Assembly: GCA_964019335.1 (NCBI GenBank)
Contig: OZ025676.1
Location: 186,001-250,000 of the forward strand
Source of the DNA: Diplonema japonicum
Lineage: Eukaryota; Euglenozoa; Diplonemea; Diplonemida; Diplonemidae
Length of the DNA: 64,000 nt
Direction: 5' to 3'
The translations under genes and the position numbers were made by a program. This document shows positions 61,901 to 64,000 of this stretch, piece after piece (positions within the stretch are counted from its first letter, which is position 1; every line of letters begins with the position of its first letter). The notes below the pieces were generated by a model. That model did not search any database and was not told where the DNA came from. It worked only from the letters and a program-made list of their open reading frames with translations.

Positions 61901-64000
61901 TGTTGACCCCTATCAGGTCGAAGAACAATTCACCAAGACGCACCAGCGCAGGGGTTAGCACGAGGTTGAGCGTCGATGCGTTCAGGTTCACAGACGTATC
62001 GGGTCCGTCCCTCTTCCAGTAAGGGGACTGCTCTACGCACATTAGACATTTTATGTCGATAAGAGCATCTTCTGCTTTGTCGGAGAAGGCGAAGAGTGTG
62101 TCGTTGGTGTCTTTGCACCGCAGTTCGTTGAGACGCAGCCACACTTCTTGATCGTAGCTGCGCATCTCAACCTTCGACTGGAAGCCGCTCAGCGACACCG
62201 AAGCAAAAGACGTCACGTTGTCGTCAGAGATGTTCATCGTCAGAAGCTCGAGGTCCATCTTCATTTGCAACTGCGTCTGATCCTTCCTGCGCTCTATGCC
62301 TTCTTTGTCTTTTGAATTGGTCTGCGCTTCTACGGCCAGCTTATGCAAAGACCTGTACAACGCCCTGCACTGCCCAGAGTCGGACATTTCAAGGTCGATT
62401 TTCTTCGGAGGGCCGTACACCTGAGGGAGCGAGATGGTCACTGTGTGCTCCTTCAGAACCACTTTAAACGGTGCCCTTTTCAGGTTGAACACACATTGCA
62501 GGTACACCTGTGACTCATCAGCGACAGGCTCGTACAATAATAACTTGCTGTGCCGCAAGATAGCAATGCCATGTACCTGTGCAGGAACAGGCGAAACGAC
62601 GCCGTTGGTACTCCCTGACCCTACGTCGTTCGCTTCTTGGGTGTAAACAGGTTGATGCTGCTGCCCGACCTGTTTAAGGATTTTACAAATATGCAGCTGC
62701 TCATAGATGTAGCCATCGAGTCCCTGCACAGAACCCTTAGTTGGGATAGTTAACAGATCGGGCATTTGCGGCGTGATCCTGTTAACAAGCGTAGTGAGCA
62801 TGTCCAAGGTGTGGATAGAGAGGAGGAGGTTCTGCCGGGAGAGCTTCACATTGACGTTCGGGAGCACGCCGTGCACCTTCATGAGAGGCAGGTTGAGACT
62901 CTCATTGGTGAGGAGGCGGTCGATGTTCATATTCATGTTGAAGGGACTGACGAAGTCGGTGACACGGGGGTAGCACTTAGAGGCGGAGTTGATCTGGAGG
63001 GTCATAGTACCGCTTTCGTTCCACCACGTCATGAACTCCTCCCCTGATTCGGCGATGCTTGCAGTTATGGTGCTCACGTTCATCTTGTACCTGTCGTAGA
63101 AGTCGTCATCGTCAAGCTCGTTGCCTGCCGCCAACTTGTTCGCACGCATCACAGCATGGCTCACATCGGTGTCCAGAACCAACCCTCCCAGGTTGACCAC
63201 CATCGCCCCCGAAGCAGGGCATTTAAAGGCCTCCTTCCCCACCGTGATGCACTCCGGTATGCTGCTGAACGGTATGATGAAGTTCGAGGCATCTAAATTG
63301 CACGACACGTCGACAGCTCCACTGCCTCTGAGAACAGCATCGAAGTGCCGCTCTGCTATTTCTTTCAGATTGTCGCTAACAGAAGCAACTTCCAGATTAA
63401 TTGCAGCAGGCGGGCGGAAGAACGAAGCAGTCCTGGCAACGAACGACGGGTGTAGGATGACGTCAAGCGGTGCTAACTGGATGTCAAAGGCGAGAGCGGC
63501 TCGTCCGTCCAAGGGGTTTTTCTCCACGACGCAGAGGAGAAGGTCTTTACGCTTCTTTAAGTCCTTAGCGGAGCGACGGGCAATCTTTTTGTAAGGGCCG
63601 ATGTCGGGGGACCTGTCGGTGATGTCGAGGTTACCGAGGGAGATGATTGCTTTGAAGGCGTCTTTCATGCTATTCATTTTGAACGTCATGTCGGTTAGGG
63701 TGAGATCCATGAACATCCCGCTGCCCGCCTCGGGGGGCGCAACAAGCTGGACCTCACCTTGCTCGATTTGAACGGTAGTGGTGGTGTGGATGTAATCGGC
63801 AGGCAGATCGTCAACTTTGTCTGTCGTCTCGATGAGACCAAGTGCTGATAACTGCTGGCGATCCTCATCTGTCCACGATTGTGACTCATTCATTGATGGG
63901 TCTTCTTCACCGGTAGGCTGCTTCGACCACCCTCCGCCCACCCACGACATCCACCCCTTGCGTTGCGATTTCCTCTCCTCAACAAGTCTCCTTTGTGTCT
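52947..64000 (-). CDS. VPS13: VPS13-family bridge-like lipid transfer protein, N-terminus outside window
   Basis: One uninterrupted frame enters from the right edge and runs to a TAA at 52947, about 3680 residues. The reading frame is already open at 64000 (EERKSQRKGWMSWVGGGW), so the chorein N-terminus lies upstream; an ATG at 63950 is internal. The body is a long run of amphipathic beta segments, as in the RBG groove of VPS13. A VAB/SHR-BD-like region lies near 2400-3000 counted from 63950 (PVVIENHLQAPIHIEG; ENRLPVELNYALGMD; FMIENRTPYLITFMQ). The VPS13_C region follows (AATIKGVYKGLGDLVTMPI; EGIGGFFHHPYEGFVGDG; AKPITGTLQGVSNNLDL). The family moves phospholipids between membranes at contact sites. 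Two WDEFH/FYxH modules form an unusual C-terminus. The absence of introns over 11 kb is notable. Confidence 0.93.
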   Translation of the reverse strand, partial: TQRRLVEERKSQRKGWMSWVGGGWSKQPTGEEDPSMNESQSWTDEDRQQLSALGLIETTDKVDDLPADYIHTTTTVQIEQGEVQLVAPPEAGSGMFMDLTLTDMTFKMNSMKDAFKAIISLGNLDITDRSPDIGPYKKIARRSAKDLKKRKDLLLCVVEKNPLDGRAALAFDIQLAPLDVILHPSFVARTASFFRPPAAINLEVASVSDNLKEIAERHFDAVLRGSGAVDVSCNLDASNFIIPFSSIPECITVGKEAFKCPASGAMVVNLGGLVLDTDVSHAVMRANKLAAGNELDDDDFYDRYKMNVSTITASIAESGEEFMTWWNESGTMTLQINSASKCYPRVTDFVSPFNMNMNIDRLLTNESLNLPLMKVHGVLPNVNVKLSRQNLLLSIHTLDMLTTLVNRITPQMPDLLTIPTKGSVQGLDGYIYEQLHICKILKQVGQQHQPVYTQEANDVGSGSTNGVVSPVPAQVHGIAILRHSKLLLYEPVADESQVYLQCVFNLKRAPFKVVLKEHTVTISLPQVYGPPKKIDLEMSDSGQCRALYRSLHKLAVEAQTNSKDKEGIERRKDQTQLQMKMDLELLTMNISDDNVTSFASVSLSGFQSKVEMRSYDQEVWLRLNELRCKDTNDTLFAFSDKAEDALIDIKCLMCVEQSPYWKRDGPDTSVNLNASTLNLVLTPALVRLGELFFDLIGVNKLARDGQVKEYVAAPLHLQPLKGSLDLDPSRYDTIIVAKMEALRVTCLEEISKGSFAEFLSMAMTSTEIHVNIAANQTSVKGKFGDVIADELVGDTKRPLLRMADVTKGSLIQFHYVAENVEASVAPYVAGHVEATMQQIHSSFHFTMFQRILYWSTNGHVVNKMKQVAGRKVTAASSDKRRLLSPPPEKAHIPSVIQLKLHIVNPLVELPAKADDKSFLLASLGDVSVATTLGRTQHNTAIQQNEIRFTDLGIDLVHEGRPTQSMAGGLNVYMKMTQALEEPCNAADPLSSLSIDMGEMPIKVDEAGWGLLLQVAAHNLLSSYTPPYKPLTLAPAQEVSAVLKSRLSACATSMRITMLQSNGDIFSVLECSKLSATYNDFTDGSTKMLATLDAFTVADMRFSPPRSLVSCYHDETMLTVNFEKFTNGDSRAEVTLGRPTFYADPTSIFLVQDLLASPVAIDAFHVMLNPKQTTEKPAAPTLSTMGVLIHLNHMNVIGLEGTDEFFKLTAHDATVEGVLKDAYMKINAKIGDMHMYSLEDGITDVMGLPSGTSKSLVEVAYQKGGEGIGEGYSQVANIQLQDVRVIAVPTFWQRLGQWASAGPLAQLTMLGTSQADRLTRRMTASTDLTQVSLEWHGPHVVLPTTDGRALTATLGCMRINNCVEDGSEHFEVLFQKLRLHHNGASICLAGQHSTVEHDIMRDFDASAAMVRKIGSADSELRISSKVGKITLQLSDPQLNLLSEVVSSQSSASSPKKRVAVSDGAEAVQAAPFNASLTFEGLQLVLHTTVSLPEGSYGRPLTKLDMTDVEVIVTPEEAKLNVQSISVSDLSGNTPEGMSTVVSTESQEVNALPCFGVVLKGRDVELKLRRLHLLVIPQYVVEVNKFVENTQSTSQQLPSLPAIAPASRKVTAIMDEFTLGIVDSNVLLLSVVLDASQVLMELQPNNDYVASGTMGSLRIVDNVTMNSMYKDVIHPSTYGKENTNIVEFKVKSAASAQMEVSLTMRSLSYTCVVPFLQRVAFFISSGGVERMIGKTKVQATEMTPTEEKPLGLTFKVVALNPILVLPKHETVSDAILADLGQITFSNAQTDDTEVFTLQLLNMALSARQKYNTNIVSGTNIMVTTEKHFKAQSQADLAVKVNIEGAEAVVLQRHWQLMLSVAKTCMGFRAPVTATEDDGHEPQASPNLKLEIVVPLVSLTVCDKEGISLMAFSIQNIEGCYTSQGLSQEILFSVWNVDLCEVHQQGSVRTCRDLCYSTANNKYPSIRLDARIDEKSATRHTNAVVDMHLPHFLFVAPLLAECHKVFVVPYNEVFRGDLTSKPTEETALDNHLTLTEDLYLSPHKILRLSSEKYNSIELNGDGKYAIHLMRDPGDTRKTIFVDDGMTVRFANVQIKLCGGGKLDDHISMGEGSYSCKTGCTEEFEVRENGDDKTLMTGSPRRMLALRQEVSLRMECHFGLGIAGDIGAAGTGAKRCIMLMGHVKGEYESETVLHDEPVVKASLNVANLHAVHLPIIAPRLINQPKQNFPKQSGAAYIVDPTSAEVIVNISKSGFYLQTLIRATNLRLCLGDAELITQFLATLPQGDGSADTTQTVDVLKSCNVKLNCPMLTVTLVDDSTGTPMPVLDITLKENAIHGLGTSSNVDELEAVVSTVVRCYNSDECEWESLIEEFNTTVKRVSTKVRDAVSCETTVLASRIATNITPVSIGILGRFGAMCQNIGTTPLIARSMYVLRNECGRDICFSKGSDSEMQTLQSGCTLDFDSPFSDIVFIAVVMNPTILDGLTPPIKGSQPKKPWLSARINIVGSHTVDDTFVVDVVNNEGRKMVVFRTPVVIENHLQAPIHIEGVGVVEAATADGPSRKSVPHDRLTKAEGISVRPLAGHYKHATLGYLFCNLTSLPKKWCKYTVRCQPESAAGPSVSDYCFVAEIMQHGTDVKLMLIPLFTIENRLPVELNYALGMDNNMTYGCVKPFGGVSQITQAEKSWPLCQLVMSAGCKIDGIGMQTTEGALVWNGPPSAVSESKCDISKLMQRSNYLLMSKNSFDIVGHISYTPRSGILIYAPLWIINTTEYALEVFPQVNTVVSTIIPAASSGVPKPYTISLKHEINRLYLKFLKGDTSTPFELSNVVSGGSIVLPHPNKEGLMRHLGVDIETVTWPGSQAMTRIVKLVPRWVFHNTTPLELTLRVVLNEGTRPSLVVRSGEYKTCCSSGKKKDNLIEVRYNSDPYTMNRYSKAFGISGDADLHLRLNYEVQYSGYQPGPCCFGGPTAPDGSAEYFRVLRATTTEEKGSIHVTFRECEKPPFMIENRTPYLITFMQSDLQPPTVRHLPPRTTIPFAPDDPFVDPCIMFRIHGPDERVVGTKTIRLDKPTKDNEGNNISKTLNIYYKVRHCSSASVSVLSFANEHYLHKKPSMSMNSSILSMMLDGLGLSLSTPKQFSDVTHISMNIIKVTHIRQQLESAMNLLIGDLQVDDVTEDSPLFPVVLKRATLPNGDTTPPLLQAEMLRSHQSPDVIIIRKLKLALIPLQVKLSDKYISNLMTFYDSVSEVLNDDKADSWMKPHQYAADTTVTVWDRKAYVSSVIIEPIKVTISFTRQDEDHSAPFNKFHSQRWWLGYMLRSIDQTNIEWDACNLVDSSLPVWVIISRLRNWYLNDLRYQALFIPFSAGFMGNPAATIKGVYKGLGDLVTMPITEASKGQDVGGVVAGGLVGFTQGMTSFVKNTGTGLAGSMSSLTRSLARTTSKLTCDPEWTGNKQQHSGVVPGALEGIGGFFHHPYEGFVGDGLTGATNGLAKGTIGLFAKPITGTLQGVSNNLDLCTGRNLAPGVRMRPPKIFKSVNEECVREDIKAAKAQLDRWRHGYIREAEVKGALSWKVIAECTTWDEFHALCTVEEFYEHAGLARDEFLTKASPEHDKQQQVRSQKFDRVLHLYQTLGPAQLVGDSSLQVTPQELAYVLTWDEFHVLLTPRQFYAHSHFARDRCLLATSGFTLL

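Overview
This is nuclear DNA of a unicellular eukaryote. It has GT-AG introns, eukaryote-only protein families (VPS13, BOP1, LC8 dynein light chain, USP, PPR, F-box, mitochondrial carrier) and remnants of piggyBac and non-LTR transposons. No tRNA, rRNA, CRISPR or prokaryotic operon signal was seen. TAA, TAG and TGA are all used as stops, so the code is standard. Moderately GC-rich coding blocks alternate with spacers made almost entirely of long A/T runs, with some G/C runs. Every confidently called host gene is on the minus strand. One gene pair is only 33 bases apart, and pyrimidine-AG tracts precede several start codons. Strand-uniform clusters like this suggest polycistronic transcription with trans-splicing, as in Euglenozoa. 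A diplonemid-like lineage is my best guess, because introns, a hybrid histidine kinase and piggyBac argue against a trypanosomatid. This assignment is inference.

Layout. 1-1220: decayed piggyBac transposase. 1.2-5.9 kb: homopolymer-rich spacer with a possible spliced small gene and a small-gene pseudogene. 5.9-15.5 kb: RRM protein, kelch-TM-kinase receptor, F-box/Cys-rich protein, BOP1 and a USP deubiquitinase. 16.1-17.0 kb: internally deleted piggyBac element with TTAA and terminal inverted repeats. 17.6-28.6 kb: a nine-exon EGF-repeat/TM/RCC1 receptor, a membrane hybrid histidine kinase and a PPR protein. 29.9-31.8 kb: two near-identical LC8 genes. 31.9-34.8 kb: coiled-coil protein with an ART-like domain and a B-box. 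35.35-36.39 kb: terminal-inverted-repeat element. 36.8-43.5 kb: large MFS transporter, CAMK-like kinase and mitochondrial carrier. 44.2-48.1 kb: frameshifted non-LTR retrotransposon. 48.1-52.3 kb: WW-like protein, a second CAMK-like kinase, a Pro/Ser-rich protein and a sulfotransferase-like protein. 52.9 kb to the window end: VPS13, lacking its N-terminus.

Introns could be placed by frame and homology in RRM, F-box, BOP1, EGF-RCC1 and kinase 1. In each case the summed exon length is a multiple of three. The EGF gene has eight introns of 32-40 nt, mostly GTATG...AG. Introns elsewhere are 47-255 nt and usually contain a sense-strand poly(A) run.

The genes do not form one pathway. The notable theme is unusual signalling architecture: two single-pass receptors with atypical cytosolic domains, a phosphorelay sensor and a pair of CAMK-like kinases. 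Housekeeping genes for ribosome assembly, dynein, lipid transfer, deubiquitination and mitochondrial transport sit between them.
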